From assembly GCF_013466425.1 (NCBI RefSeq), contig NZ_CP059165.1, positions 620,001 to 684,000 on the forward strand: a stretch of 64,000 nt of DNA, in the 5' to 3' direction. The stretch's first letter is position 1. Every line of letters begins with the position of its first letter. This DNA comes from Mycobacterium vicinigordonae (GTDB lineage Bacteria; Actinomycetota; Actinomycetes; Mycobacteriales; Mycobacteriaceae). Positions 10,546 through 19,652 of the stretch are shown here, piece after piece. A program made the translations under genes and the position numbers. A model generated the notes under the pieces. That model saw only the letters and a list, made by a program, of their open reading frames with translations, did no database searches and had not been told where the DNA came from.

Positions 10546-12084
10546 CTAGACGTTGCCTGGCAGACCGTTTGCCCCGGGCAGCCCGAGCAACAGACCGCCG
10601 ATGCCGCCTTGTCCGGCAATGTCGGTTGTGAAATAGGCGTTGCCACCGGTACCGCCGTTGCCGAGGAGCTGGGCGTTGCCGCCATCTCCAGCTCTGGACA
10701 GGGGAAACGGAGCGCCTGTCACGCGGGCGCTTCCAACGTCCCCGCCGGCACCGCCACTGCCGATCAAAGCGGAGTTTCCGCCGCGGCCGCCGCCGCCGCC
10801 TGATGTCGCGCCCGATCCCCCATTGCCGGCGTCGCCGCCGTTGCCGAACAGCCCCAGGGCGTGACCGCCCGTACCGCCGATGCCGCCTCGACTGTTGATT
10901 GATTGCCCGCCGATGCCACCATGCCCGCCATTGCCGAACAGGCCTATCGCATTGCCGCCAGCACCGCCGGCACCACCTGCTTGGTTATAGGACTGCTGTC
11001 CGCCAGCGCCACCAGCACCGCCGTCGCCGAACAGCCGACCACCGGTTCCGCCGGTGCCGCCGTCTCCGGCATGCACACCGAAGAAGTGGGACGCTCCGCC
11101 CGTCCCGCCGGCACCGCCGTTTCCGATCAGCCCGGCGCTACCGCCGCTGCCGCCGTGCTGGTCGACGCTGCCGGTACCGCCGGCGCCGCCGGCGCCGATC
11201 AGCATGCCGCCGGCGCCACCGTTGCCTCCGACGTTTCCTACCGTGCCTACGCCCGCGGCGCCCCCAGCGCCGCCGTGGCCGTAGATCACGCCGCCGTGGC
11301 CGCCCTGCCCTCCGGAGCCTCCGACACCGCCACTGATTGCGTCGCTGTTTGTCCCGCCTCCACCGCCGGTGCCGCCGCTGCCGAATAATCCAATCGCGTC
11401 GCCCCCGGCGCCGCCGGACGCGGCGGCGCCGGCAGCAGCGGCGATCCAGGGACCTCCGGCGCCGCCGTTACCGCCGTTGCCAAACAACAGTCCTCCGGTT
11501 CCGCCGCGGCCTCCGTCGGCCCTGCCGACTGTGGATAAGATTCCGCCTGCGCCACCGTTGCCGCCGTTACCGATCAGCCCGGCCGCCCCGCCGTTGCCGC
11601 CCGACTGGTTTGGTGCGCCTGTCCCGCCGTTACCGCCATTGCCGAATAGCAACCCGCCGGCGCCACCGTTTTGCCCGGTTCCTGGCGCGCCGTCGGTGCC
11701 GTTGCCAATCAACGGCCGCTGTAGCAGCAGTTGGGTGGGGGCGTTGATGACGTTGAGGATCTGTTGCTGTATGACCTGCCACGGGTTGGCCGTGGCTGCG
11801 GCGTTGACTGCCTCGGCGCCGGCATAGGCTGCCCCGCTGGCGTTCAGGGCCTGCACGAATTGCTGATGAAACGCCGCCGCCCGGGCGCTAAGGGCTTGAT
11901 AGTCCAGGGCATGCGACCCGAACAGTGCCGCCGCGGCTGTTGACACCTCGTCTTCGGCGGCGGCCAGGACTTGTGTCGTGGCTAGTTTCGCAGCCGAGTT
12001 GGCTTGGCCGATCGCCGACCCGATATCGGTCAGATCCCTTGCCGCCGTTGACAATACTTCCGGAAACACGAACAAATCAGAAAT
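10546..12084 (-). CDS. PE_PGRS family protein, apparent ATT start
   Basis: PE_PGRS protein of about 512 residues. PE proteins normally begin directly with M-S-x-x-x-x-x-P-E; here the matching segment is ISDLFVFPE, whose first codon is ATT at 12084-12082. A full GGAGG (plus-strand CCTCC, 12091-12095) lies 6 bases before that ATT. In-frame alternatives are an ATG at 12132 and a start at 12180, which would add 16 or 32 residues not expected in a PE domain and not preceded by such a ribosome site. The PE domain ([14 protein letters not shown]) is followed by [17 protein letters not shown] and about 400 residues of PGRS repeats ending [11 protein letters not shown]. It diverges from the PE gene at 12426. 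Confidence 0.85.
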   Translation of the reverse strand: MSDLFVFPEVLSTAARDLTDIGSAIGQANSAAKLATTQVLAAAEDEVSTAAAALFGSHALDYQALSARAAAFHQQFVQALNASGAAYAGAEAVNAAATANPWQVIQQQILNVINAPTQLLLQRPLIGNGTDGAPGTGQNGGAGGLLFGNGGNGGTGAPNQSGGNGGAAGLIGNGGNGGAGGILSTVGRADGGRGGTGGLLFGNGGNGGAGGPWIAAAAGAAASGGAGGDAIGLFGSGGTGGGGGTNSDAISGGVGGSGGQGGHGGVIYGHGGAGGAAGVGTVGNVGGNGGAGGMLIGAGGAGGTGSVDQHGGSGGSAGLIGNGGAGGTGGASHFFGVHAGDGGTGGTGGRLFGDGGAGGAGGQQSYNQAGGAGGAGGNAIGLFGNGGHGGIGGQSINSRGGIGGTGGHALGLFGNGGDAGNGGSGATSGGGGGRGGNSALIGSGGAGGDVGSARVTGAPFPLSRAGDGGNAQLLGNGGTGGNAYFTTDIAGQGGIGGLLLGLPGANGLPGNV

Positions 12085-12425
12085 TGGAAACCTCCGGCTT
12101 GCGTGCGATTCTTGGGCGGTCACTCGACGCATCGCCGAGCCGTGCGCTAGGACCCAGCGTACGTCCGTTAACGCAGCCATTTGTCAGAATCAAACAAAAT
12201 GCCGATGTGCTCACCAGCGCGTCGCTTACCGTCAGCGGGGCGCGTTACCCTCGCGCGACGCTCGGCTGCTCCACACCCATGCCGCCGTCGCCCAAACAGA
12301 GGAGGGTTGGCGGTCACCCATTTGGGTAATAAATCCATTTTGCCGTGCGGCCCCGCGACCTCGTTTTACGCTCAGTGGCAGGGCGCAATCTCTGGGTGGC
12401 TCGCAACGAAGCGAGGGAGGCGGAC
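12085..12425. other. 341-bp intergenic region between divergent PE genes
   Basis: This holds both ribosome sites (GGAGG for the left gene, GGGAGG for the right gene) and presumably both promoters. I see no convincing -35/-10 pair, palindrome or RNA gene. Short reading frames in it run on from the neighbouring genes and lack PE-like sequence. Confidence 0.6.
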
Positions 12426-14282
12426 ATGTCCTACGTTGTCGCGGCAACGGATCTGCTGGAAGTGGCAGCATCGGATTTAGCCGGCATCAACACTGTCTTG
12501 GCAGAAGCGGCATCGGCGGCAGCGGTGCCCACGACGGGTGTGATACCAGCTGCTGCCGACGAAGTTTCGCAGGCGTTGGCCGCCCTGTTCGGAAATTTCG
12601 GCCGGCAATACCAGCTGATGAGTGCGCAGGCGCAGACGTTCCACGCGCAGTTTGTGGCGATGATGAACTCCGGCGCGGGCGCGTATGTCTCCGCCGAGCT
12701 AGCCAATGCCGGGCAGGCGATCGCCAATGCGGTCGTTGCCCCGGTGCAGTCGCTGCTCGCCGGCGGCCTCTCGGGAGGCGGCTCCGCGGGGTCGGCCGCA
12801 GGCGGCGGCAGCGGCTTGCTGGGCGGGTTACTCGGCGGCACGACCGGTGTCAGCGCGATGGACGGCGTTCTCGGCGGGTTGACCGGGGGCAGCGGAGGTT
12901 TGACGGGGATCAGCGCCGGACTCGGCGGTATCGGCACTTCGGTCGGAGGCCTGTTGGGCGGCGTGACCCCGAGCACTGGCGGGCTGACCGGCATCACCGC
13001 CGGCCTCGGCGCCACCATCGGCAACGCCGTCAGCGGGTTGACCGGCGCCGGCACGAGTCTGGGTGGTCTACTCGGCGGCGGCACTGGCCTGGGTGGTCTA
13101 CTCGGCGGCAGCACTGGCCTGGGTGGGCTGCTCGGCGGGTTGACCGGCGGCACCGGCAACATCGGCTCGTTGCTCGGCAACCTAAGTGGCGGCTTGAACG
13201 GCGTCGTCACCTCGATCGGCGGTGCGCTGAGCTCGCTGGGCAACATCGGATCGGTGACCGGGTTTTTGAACTCAGTCCCTGGCCTGCTGGGCACGATCAA
13301 CAACCTGGGTGCGCTGGGGGCGAACCTGCAGAACACACTGGCCAGCCTGCTGCCCGGATTGCCGACTTCCCTTGCGGGCTTGGAGAATTCGCTGTCGGGC
13401 CTGGTGAATTCGCTGTTCCCGAACCTGGTCAACGTCAATTTTGGCAACATGGGCCCGGTGTTCACCGGCCTTTTCGGCCCGTACGAGCAACTGTTCTACA
13501 ACACCGTCACCAACCTGCAAGCTCTGGGCGCCGACTGGCTGGCCAACCCTTTCCCATTCCTGCGTCAGTTCGTGGCCAACCAGATTGGCTACGGGCAGAC
13601 CATCCTGACCGCTCTGCAGACCGGGAACTACGCGCCGGTGTCGGCGATACCGGGCAAGATCGCGACGAACTTCGGCAACGTGGTGCACACTGTGACCGAC
13701 ATTTCCGTCAAGTCGACCGTGGATGTGCTGACCAGTGGTGGCGCGCCGCTGGCCATCAACAACATGATCGGATTGCCGTTGGTGGCGGGCGCAGCAGTGA
13801 TCGGGCCGCCGGCCGCCGCGTTCCAGGCGGCCCAGGGCGCGGCCACAGCCTTCATGAGTGCGGTGCAGGCCGGCGACGGTGCGGGCGCCTTCGCCGCTGC
13901 CTTCGGTTTCCCTGCCACCGTCCTGGACGGCTTCCTCAACGGTCACGCGGTGTTCCCGTACTCGCTGAATTTGGGGCAGATCACCTGGCCGGTATCAAAC
14001 CTGCTCGGGATACCTCTCAATGCGCTGGTGAACGTCACCGCCGTCGCAAATCTCCCGCTGGACGGGTTGCTCGTCCAACCTGGCTACTACCCGTTGTCGG
14101 TGACGCTGACCACCCTGGCGAATCCACTCGTTCCGCCGATTGGCCTAAACGTCGGTGCCGGCGGCACGCCCTTCAGCGGGCTGCTTCAGTTGCTGATCAA
14201 CTACACGCCGCAGCAATTGGCCGTGGCGGTCGGCGCGCCCACCTCGCCACCGCCGTTCATTTCGATCCCGCTGCCATTCTGA
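12426..14282 (+). CDS. PE family protein with Gly/Leu-rich middle and hydrophobic C-terminal module
   Basis: Secreted PE protein of 618 residues. I chose ATG 12426 because it sits just after GGGAGGCGGAC and puts the PE domain first (MSYVVAATDLLEVAASDLAG, later DEVSQALAALFGNFG); an upstream in-frame ATG at 12345 would add 27 non-PE residues. Residues about 105-300 are GGLLGG-type Gly/Leu repeats rather than PGRS. The last ~290 residues form a module with PYEQLFYNT, NPFPFLRQFVANQIGYGQTI and a Pro-rich end, a type seen at the C terminus of other PE/PPE proteins. It lacks the Ser-hydrolase motif of the PE-PPE (alpha/beta hydrolase) domain. Function is unknown. Confidence 0.9.
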   Translation: MSYVVAATDLLEVAASDLAGINTVLAEAASAAAVPTTGVIPAAADEVSQALAALFGNFGRQYQLMSAQAQTFHAQFVAMMNSGAGAYVSAELANAGQAIANAVVAPVQSLLAGGLSGGGSAGSAAGGGSGLLGGLLGGTTGVSAMDGVLGGLTGGSGGLTGISAGLGGIGTSVGGLLGGVTPSTGGLTGITAGLGATIGNAVSGLTGAGTSLGGLLGGGTGLGGLLGGSTGLGGLLGGLTGGTGNIGSLLGNLSGGLNGVVTSIGGALSSLGNIGSVTGFLNSVPGLLGTINNLGALGANLQNTLASLLPGLPTSLAGLENSLSGLVNSLFPNLVNVNFGNMGPVFTGLFGPYEQLFYNTVTNLQALGADWLANPFPFLRQFVANQIGYGQTILTALQTGNYAPVSAIPGKIATNFGNVVHTVTDISVKSTVDVLTSGGAPLAINNMIGLPLVAGAAVIGPPAAAFQAAQGAATAFMSAVQAGDGAGAFAAAFGFPATVLDGFLNGHAVFPYSLNLGQITWPVSNLLGIPLNALVNVTAVANLPLDGLLVQPGYYPLSVTLTTLANPLVPPIGLNVGAGGTPFSGLLQLLINYTPQQLAVAVGAPTSPPPFISIPLPF

Positions 14283-14287
14283 GTCGC

Positions 14288-14890
14288 TCAGTCCGCTTTG
14301 CGGGCCACGAATTCCCGTGCCTTAACCAGGAATTCGAGCTGGTCGCCGACGTCTCGCAACGGGGCTGTGCTGCGTGTGGAGCGGCACAGCATGATGGCGC
14401 CCTCCAGCGCGGCGATCGACGTCACCGCCAGTGACGTCGCGTCGCGCTCCTCGAAGCCGTCGGCGACGAACGCGCGGGCCATCGCCGCGCACCACCGGCC
14501 CAGGATGTCGCCTGCCGCGGTCTTGAGTTCGAGTTCGTCGTCCGCCGAGCCCAGTGCGGCCGCCGCGACTGGGCAACCGGCGGTGAAGTCGCCTTCGGTC
14601 AGTTGGTGTTCCCAATGTCTGACGAACTCGCGCAGCAACACTCGCGCGCCGCGGTCGGCGGCCCGGTCGATGACCGCGGTGATCGAGTCGCCGGAGTAGC
14701 GCAGCGCCTCGGCGAGGATCTGGTTGCGGCCGTCGGGGAAGTGGTAGTAGACCGATCCGCGCGGGGCACCGCTGCGGGCGAGCACCGAGTCGATGGTGAC
14801 CCCGGCGGCGCCACGTTCGCGCATCACCTGGGCGGCGCTGACCAACATTTTGTCCCTGGTGCCACCGCGTTTGGTGGGGACGGGCGTCAT
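14288..14890 (-). CDS. TetR family regulator
   Basis: DNA-binding repressor of 200 residues. The N-terminal helix-turn-helix is clear (VTIDSVLARSGAPRGSVYYHFPDG, residues about 31-54). The C-terminal part resembles the LmrA/YxaF-type ligand domain (GCPVAAAALGSADDE, EGAIMLCRSTRSTAPL). Its ATG overlaps the stop of a 45-codon ORF upstream (ATGA at 14887-14890), so it is probably translated from the same message. A perfect 16-bp palindrome at 15140-15155 lies between this unit and the divergent crotonase gene, a good candidate operator for autorepression and control of the crotonase. Confidence 0.9.
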   Translation of the reverse strand: MTPVPTKRGGTRDKMLVSAAQVMRERGAAGVTIDSVLARSGAPRGSVYYHFPDGRNQILAEALRYSGDSITAVIDRAADRGARVLLREFVRHWEHQLTEGDFTAGCPVAAAALGSADDELELKTAAGDILGRWCAAMARAFVADGFEERDATSLAVTSIAALEGAIMLCRSTRSTAPLRDVGDQLEFLVKAREFVARKAD

Positions 14891-15024
14891 GCCGCGTGCG
14901 AGGGCTCGGGGGCGGGGCCGGCGACCGGCCAGTGCTGGTGGCGCGGACGGAGTCGACGACGTCGCAGGTCGGGCATCTCACGCGTGAATCGGAGGCCGGC
15001 GATGTTGAACTCGATGACCCACAT
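14887..15024 (-). CDS. Small 45-aa Arg-rich ORF coupled to the TetR gene
   Basis: Start ATG at 15024 with AGGAGAG (plus-strand CTCTCCT, 15029-15035) at good spacing; the stop overlaps the TetR start as ATGA. The product begins MWVIEFNIAGLRFTREMPDL and continues with an Arg-rich stretch and a Pro/Ala-rich tail; no membrane segment or known motif is seen. The strong ribosome site and overlap are the case for it being real. It may also act mainly as a leader that couples translation into the regulator. I do not recognise the protein. Confidence 0.55.
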   Translation of the reverse strand: MWVIEFNIAGLRFTREMPDLRRRRLRPRHQHWPVAGPAPEPSHAA

Positions 15025-15139
15025 TGGTCTCTCCTGGCGCTTTTTACAGGCCCGTGGCATGCCTGTGAATATGTTAAGAAGCATATTCGACGGCTGATTA
15101 GTAAGCAAACACTCGCTGCTCACGTGTGATCTAGCCCAC

Positions 15140-15155
15140 CTACATAATTATGTAG
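15140..15155. promoter_or_regulatory. 16-bp perfect palindrome, candidate TetR operator
   Basis: CTACATAATTATGTAG reads the same on both strands. It lies in the short divergent region between the small-ORF/TetR unit (start 15024) and the crotonase gene (start 15194), about 39 bp from the crotonase start, and is AT-rich against a GC-rich background. Binding by the adjacent TetR protein is inferred. Confidence 0.7.
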
Positions 15156-15193
15156 TATTGCATAACACATACAGCTGCGGTTCACTCGTATGC

Positions 15194-15973
15194 ATGACCA
15201 CCGTGACCCTGGAGCGGGACGGCCACGTCCTGCTGATCGGCCTGAACCGGCCGGACAAGCGCAATTCCTTCAACCGCGAGATGCTGGCTGAGCTGTCCCG
15301 CGCCTACGCTTTGCTGGAGTCCGACGACGAACTGCGCGTCGGGGTGCTCTTTGCCCACGGCGACCACTTCACCGCCGGTCTTGACTTGCTCGACGTGGCA
15401 CCTGCCATCGCCGCGGGCGGATCCGTGCAGCCCGACGACGGTCGCGACCCCTTCCGGTTGGACGGCCCCTGGCAGACACCGCTGATCGCCGTCGCGCACG
15501 GCTGGTGCATGACGCTGGGTATCGAGCTGCTGCTGGCCGCCGACATCCGCATCGCCGCCCTTGGCACCCGGTTCACCCAGCTTGAGGTGCAGCGCGGGAT
15601 CTACCCGTTCGGCGGTGCGACCATCCGGTTGCCCCGCGAGGCGGGGTGGGGCAATGCCATGCGCTGGCTGCTGACCGGCGACGAGTTCGACGCCACCGAG
15701 GCGTATCGCCTCGGGCTGGTTCAAGAGATTGCCGACGATGCTGCGACCGCGCTGGTGCGGGCCCGGGAGATCGCCCAGACCATCGCCGAACGCGCTGCTC
15801 CGCTGGGTGTGCGGGCCACTCTCGCGTCGGCGCAGCTGGCCCGCACGCAGGGTGAAGCCGCGGCGATCGAGCGGCTACGGCCTGCCGCTGCCGAACTTTT
15901 TGCCAGCGCCGACGCCGCCGAGGGCGTGCAGTCGTTCGTCGAGCGCCGCCGAGCCCGCTTCTCCGGCCGCTAG
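15194..15973 (+). CDS. Enoyl-CoA hydratase/isomerase family protein
   Basis: Crotonase-fold protein of 259 residues from ATG 15194; the frame is open to an upstream ATG at 15158 but only the later start gives a typical N terminus (MTTVTLERDGHVLLIGLNRP). Oxyanion-hole segments are HFTAGLDL and GWCMTLGIE. Both hydratase glutamates are present (GIE and, 20 residues on, QLE). The region between is unusual in having CMTLG in place of the common GGG/AGG. It is divergent from a TetR gene with a palindrome between, so probably repressor-controlled. A hydratase or isomerase of a dedicated catabolic route is likely; the substrate is unknown. Confidence 0.87.
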   Translation: MTTVTLERDGHVLLIGLNRPDKRNSFNREMLAELSRAYALLESDDELRVGVLFAHGDHFTAGLDLLDVAPAIAAGGSVQPDDGRDPFRLDGPWQTPLIAVAHGWCMTLGIELLLAADIRIAALGTRFTQLEVQRGIYPFGGATIRLPREAGWGNAMRWLLTGDEFDATEAYRLGLVQEIADDAATALVRAREIAQTIAERAAPLGVRATLASAQLARTQGEAAAIERLRPAAAELFASADAAEGVQSFVERRRARFSGR

Positions 15974-16020
15974 CTCTCCGTCATCTCGCCCGCTAGCTCT
16001 CCACCTCGCCCGTCCACCTC

Positions 16021-16080
16021 GCCGAGTGTGAACCGTGCGCCGCTCAATCGGCGTGTTGTGCAGCGTAATTCACGCTCGGC
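16021..16080. terminator. Long hairpin between convergent genes, repeated at 59372
   Basis: The arms 16021-16032 (gccgagtgtgaa) and 16069-16080 pair over 12 bases with one G-T, and a second GC hairpin sits inside the loop. It lies between the convergent crotonase and aldehyde dehydrogenase genes, where a two-way terminator would be expected. A near copy occurs at 59372-59431. Confidence 0.6.
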
Positions 16081-16095
16081 GCGGCAACGCGCTTA

Positions 16096-17565
16096 CTACT
16101 CGACCGTGTAACCCATCGGCATCAGCACGCTCTTCTGCTGGGTGAAGTGCTCGACGCCCTCGGGTCCGTTCTCGCGGCCGATGCCGGAGTTCTTGTACCC
16201 GCCGAACGGGCAGCACGGGTCGAAGGCATACCAGTTGATGGCGTAGGTCCCAGTGCGGATCTGCTCGGAGATCTTGATGCCGCGCGGCACGTCGGAGGTC
16301 CACACGCTGCCGGCCAGCCCGTACACCGAGTCGTTGGCGATCTTGATCGCGTCCTCTTCGGTGTCGTAGGCGATGATGCTCAAAACCGGCCCGAAGATCT
16401 CCTCCTGGGCGATCGTCATCTTGTTGTCGACATCGGCGAAAACCGTTGGCTGCACGAAGAATCCGTTGTCCAGGCCCTCGGGACGGCCGCCGCCGCAGAC
16501 CAGCCGCGCCCCCTCCTCGATACCCTTGGCGATGTAACCCTCGACTCGTTCGCGTTGCTTCTCCGAGATCAGCGACCCGATCTGGGCGGCCGGGTCCGAC
16601 GGCGGCCCCACCGGGAGCGCCTGTACGAAAGCGCTTACCGCGTCCACGATTTCGTCGTAGCGCGATCGCGGCGCCAGGATGCGGGTCTGCCCGACGCAGG
16701 CTTGTCCGGTGTTCATGATTCCGGAGAACACCATCATCGGGACGGCAGAGGCCAGGTCGACGTCCTCGAGCACGATGGCCGCCGACTTTCCGCCGAGCTC
16801 CAGCGTGCACGGCTTGAGCATGTCGGCGGCACGCTTGCCGATTTCCTTGCCGACCGACGAGCTGCCGGTGAAGGTGAATAGGTCGACATCGGGATTAGAG
16901 GTAAGCGCCTGTCCGGTCTCGACGCCGCCGGGAACCACCGAAAGCACCCCTTCTGGCAGGCCGGCGTCGGCGAATACCTGCGCTAATGCGTTGGTGGTCA
17001 AAGGTGTTTCGGCGGCAGGCTTGAGTACCACAGTGCAGCCGGCCAGCAGCGCCGGTCCCAGCTTGTTGACTGCCAGGAACAGCGGCACATTCCAGGCCAC
17101 GATCGCGCCCACCACGCCGATCGGTTCGCGGTGCACGATGGTCTGCCCGTAGGAGCCGTTGCGGATCTCGCGCCACTTGACCTGCTCGACGGCGGGGCCG
17201 GAGAAGAAGCTCATCGCCCCCATCGAACCCATCCAGTGCATCGTCTCGATGGTCATCGGCGGCTGTCCGGTCTCGTCGGAGAGCAGCTTGGCGAACAGTT
17301 CTTTGCGTTCCTCGAGGAGCTGCTGCGCCTTGGCGAGGACGGCCGCGCGTTCCTGCGGCGGCATGGTAGGCCACGGGCCGTTGTCGAAGGCGGCGCGCGC
17401 CGCGGCGACGGCCGCGTCCACGTCGGCGGGCGCGGCCAGCGGGACCTTGCCGACGTACTCACCGGTCGCCGGACAGTGCACCTCGATGACCTGGTCGGTC
17501 GACGGTTCGACCCACTTGCCGCCGATGAAGAGTTTGTCGTACTCCGTTGTATCGCTCTTCGTCAT
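16096..17565 (-). CDS. NAD(P)-dependent aldehyde dehydrogenase (Rv0223c-like)
   Basis: Oxidises an aldehyde to its acid with NAD(P). The 489-residue protein has the full ALDH set: N159 in AWNV, general-base E256 in TLELGGKSA, and nucleophile C290 in NTGQACVGQ, followed by EEIFGPVLSII and the C-terminal PFGGYKNSGIGRE. Length is normal for the family. A GAGGAGG ribosome site lies upstream of the ATG at 17565, slightly far (about 11 bases). It is followed on the same strand side by the Rv0224c-like gene upstream at 17663, the H37Rv order. The aldehyde substrate cannot be read from sequence. Confidence 0.92.
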   Translation of the reverse strand: MTKSDTTEYDKLFIGGKWVEPSTDQVIEVHCPATGEYVGKVPLAAPADVDAAVAAARAAFDNGPWPTMPPQERAAVLAKAQQLLEERKELFAKLLSDETGQPPMTIETMHWMGSMGAMSFFSGPAVEQVKWREIRNGSYGQTIVHREPIGVVGAIVAWNVPLFLAVNKLGPALLAGCTVVLKPAAETPLTTNALAQVFADAGLPEGVLSVVPGGVETGQALTSNPDVDLFTFTGSSSVGKEIGKRAADMLKPCTLELGGKSAAIVLEDVDLASAVPMMVFSGIMNTGQACVGQTRILAPRSRYDEIVDAVSAFVQALPVGPPSDPAAQIGSLISEKQRERVEGYIAKGIEEGARLVCGGGRPEGLDNGFFVQPTVFADVDNKMTIAQEEIFGPVLSIIAYDTEEDAIKIANDSVYGLAGSVWTSDVPRGIKISEQIRTGTYAINWYAFDPCCPFGGYKNSGIGRENGPEGVEHFTQQKSVLMPMGYTVE

Positions 17566-17662
17566 GTTCCGCGGATCCTCCTCATTGCTCGCTCAGCATC
17601 GTCGCCAGCGGACTCATGCGGGCCACCCTACCCAAGCCGCCGTGAAATTAGAACACGTTGCA

Positions 17663-18436
17663 TTATCGCGGCGACAGGACCAGCACCAGATTGCTCACCA
17701 GGAATTCGCGCAGCAGCGGTACCGATGTCACCGGCCACGCCCATCGCGGGTGGTACCGAGGGAAAGTCGCGATCAACGCACCGGTGCTGGCGGCCCAGTC
17801 CAAGCCGTCCGCGACGGACACCGCGAACAACGACGACCCGTAGTCGTTTTTCGCTGGATGGCCGTGTTTGCGGGCATACCTGGCGGCCGCCCGGGCGCCT
17901 CCGAGGTAGTGCGTCAGGCCCATTTCGTGCCCGCCGAACGGACCCAGCCACACGGTGTAGGACAACACCACCAGTCCGCCCGGCCTGGTCACCCGCAGCA
18001 TCTCGTTACCCAGCTGCCAGGGCCGCGGCACATGTTCGGCCACATTGGACGACAGGCAGATGTCGACGGCGTCGTCGGCGAACGGCAGCGCCATCCCCGA
18101 CGCGCGGACAAACGTGCCGGCCCCGCCAACGAAAGTGTGCTCGGCGGCGTGCATTTCGCCGGGGTCGGGCTCCACGCCGAGGTAGCGGACGCCGGCGTCG
18201 TTGAACGCGGAAGCGAAGTAGCCGGGTCCGCCGCCGACGTCGAGCAGGCTGGTCCCGGCCAGGTCTCGCCCGGTGACGGCTAGCCACAGGTCCCCGATCA
18301 GGGCGACGGTGTCGGCGGCCAGCGCACCGTAGAACCGCGCTGGGTCGGGCTGTTCGTAGCGGAATTTCCAGAGCAACCGCACCGACCGGCGCAGCGTCGC
18401 CCGCCGCGCGAAGACGTCGGTGACCGGCATGCGCAA
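17663..18436 (-). CDS. Class I SAM-dependent methyltransferase (Rv0224c-like)
   Basis: 257-residue methyltransferase. SAM motif I is LLDVGGGPGYFA (near residue 65), motif II GVEPDP, and a motif IV-like LPFADDAVDICLSSNVAEHVPRPW. The sequence is very close to my recollection of Rv0224c, including FGGHEMGL and NLVLVLSP at the C terminus. It is divergent from the GT4 glycosyltransferase gene with only 37 bp between starts, so both promoters must overlap or be leaderless. It probably acts on an envelope lipid or glycan precursor, judged only from its neighbours. Confidence 0.9.
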   Translation of the reverse strand: MRMPVTDVFARRATLRRSVRLLWKFRYEQPDPARFYGALAADTVALIGDLWLAVTGRDLAGTSLLDVGGGPGYFASAFNDAGVRYLGVEPDPGEMHAAEHTFVGGAGTFVRASGMALPFADDAVDICLSSNVAEHVPRPWQLGNEMLRVTRPGGLVVLSYTVWLGPFGGHEMGLTHYLGGARAAARYARKHGHPAKNDYGSSLFAVSVADGLDWAASTGALIATFPRYHPRWAWPVTSVPLLREFLVSNLVLVLSPR

Positions 18437-18473
18437 ACCCTACGGCCCGGGCGTGCCACTACGCTGGTGACCA

Positions 18474-19628
18474 ATGTCTGACCTGCGCTCCGTCCTGTTG
18501 CTGTGCTGGCGCGATACCGGCCACCCGCAGGGCGGCGGCAGTGAGACCTACCTGCAGCGCATCGGCGCGCAGCTGGCGGCCCAAGGCGTCGCCGTCACGC
18601 TGCGCACCGCCCGCTACCCGGGCGCATCCCGTACCGAGGTGGTCGACGGCGTGCAGATCAGCCGCGCCGGCGGTCGCTACTCGGTCTACATCTGGGCGTT
18701 GCTGGCCATGGGGCTGGCACGCATAGGCCTGGGATCGCTGCGGCACACAAGGCCCGACGTCGTGGTCGACACCCAGAACGGCCTGCCGTTCCTGGCCCGG
18801 CTGGCGTACGGACGCCGGTCGGTGGTCCTGGTGCATCACTGTCACCGCGAGCAGTGGCCGGTGGCCGGCCCGGTGCTGTCCCGGGTGGGCTGGTTCGTCG
18901 AGTCCTTCCTGTCGCCGCGGCTGCACCGGCACAACCAGTACGTGACGGTGTCGCTGCCGTCAGCGCGGGACCTGGTGGCGCTCGGCGTGGACAGCGAGCG
19001 GATCGCGGTGGTGCGCAACGGGCTCGACGAGGCGCCCGCCCAGACGTTGTCGGCGCCCCCGACGACCCAGCCGCGGGTGGTGGTGCTGTCGCGGCTGGTG
19101 CCGCACAAGCAAATCGAGGACGCGCTGGAGACGGTCGCCGAACTACGGGCCCGGATCCCGGGTCTGCACCTCGACGTCGTCGGCGACGGCTGGTGGCGGC
19201 AGCGGCTGGTCGACTACGTGCACAAGCTCGGTATCTCCGACGCCGTCACTTTCCACGGTCACGTCGACGACGTGACCAAACACCATGTGCTGCAAAGCGC
19301 CTGGGTGCAGCTGCTTCCGTCCCGTAAGGAGGGCTGGGGGCTGGCGGTGGTCGAGGCCGGCCAGCACGGCGTGCCGACCGTCGGATACCGGTCCTCGGGT
19401 GGACTGTCCGACTCGATCATTGATGCGGTGACCGGCATCCTCGTCGATAATCGCGCCGAACTGGTGGACCGGCTCGAAGAGCTGCTAAGCGACCAGGTGC
19501 TGCGCGATCAGCTCGGTGCCAAGGCCCAGGCGCGCAGCGGAGAGTTTTCCTGGGGCCAGAGCGCCGACGCGATGCGCGCAGTGCTGGAAAAGGTGCAGGC
19601 CGGCGAGCGCGTCAGCGGCCTGGTCTAG
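18474..19628 (+). CDS. GT4 family glycosyltransferase (Rv0225-like)
   Basis: Retaining glycosyltransferase of 384 residues. The N-terminal Rossmann half has the glycine-rich acceptor loop HPQGGGSETYL, and the C-terminal half has the nucleotide-sugar E-x7-E motif in KEGWGLAVVEAG. No membrane segment is obvious, so it would act on the cytoplasmic face. It sits in the Rv0224c-Rv0228 block, whose other members are membrane proteins linked with lipomannan/arabinogalactan biology, suggesting a role in building a lipid-linked glycan. Donor sugar is unknown. Confidence 0.9.
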   Translation: MSDLRSVLLLCWRDTGHPQGGGSETYLQRIGAQLAAQGVAVTLRTARYPGASRTEVVDGVQISRAGGRYSVYIWALLAMGLARIGLGSLRHTRPDVVVDTQNGLPFLARLAYGRRSVVLVHHCHREQWPVAGPVLSRVGWFVESFLSPRLHRHNQYVTVSLPSARDLVALGVDSERIAVVRNGLDEAPAQTLSAPPTTQPRVVVLSRLVPHKQIEDALETVAELRARIPGLHLDVVGDGWWRQRLVDYVHKLGISDAVTFHGHVDDVTKHHVLQSAWVQLLPSRKEGWGLAVVEAGQHGVPTVGYRSSGGLSDSIIDAVTGILVDNRAELVDRLEELLSDQVLRDQLGAKAQARSGEFSWGQSADAMRAVLEKVQAGERVSGLV

Positions 19629-19652
19629 CGTGCCTGTGTGAGTTCGGTGATT

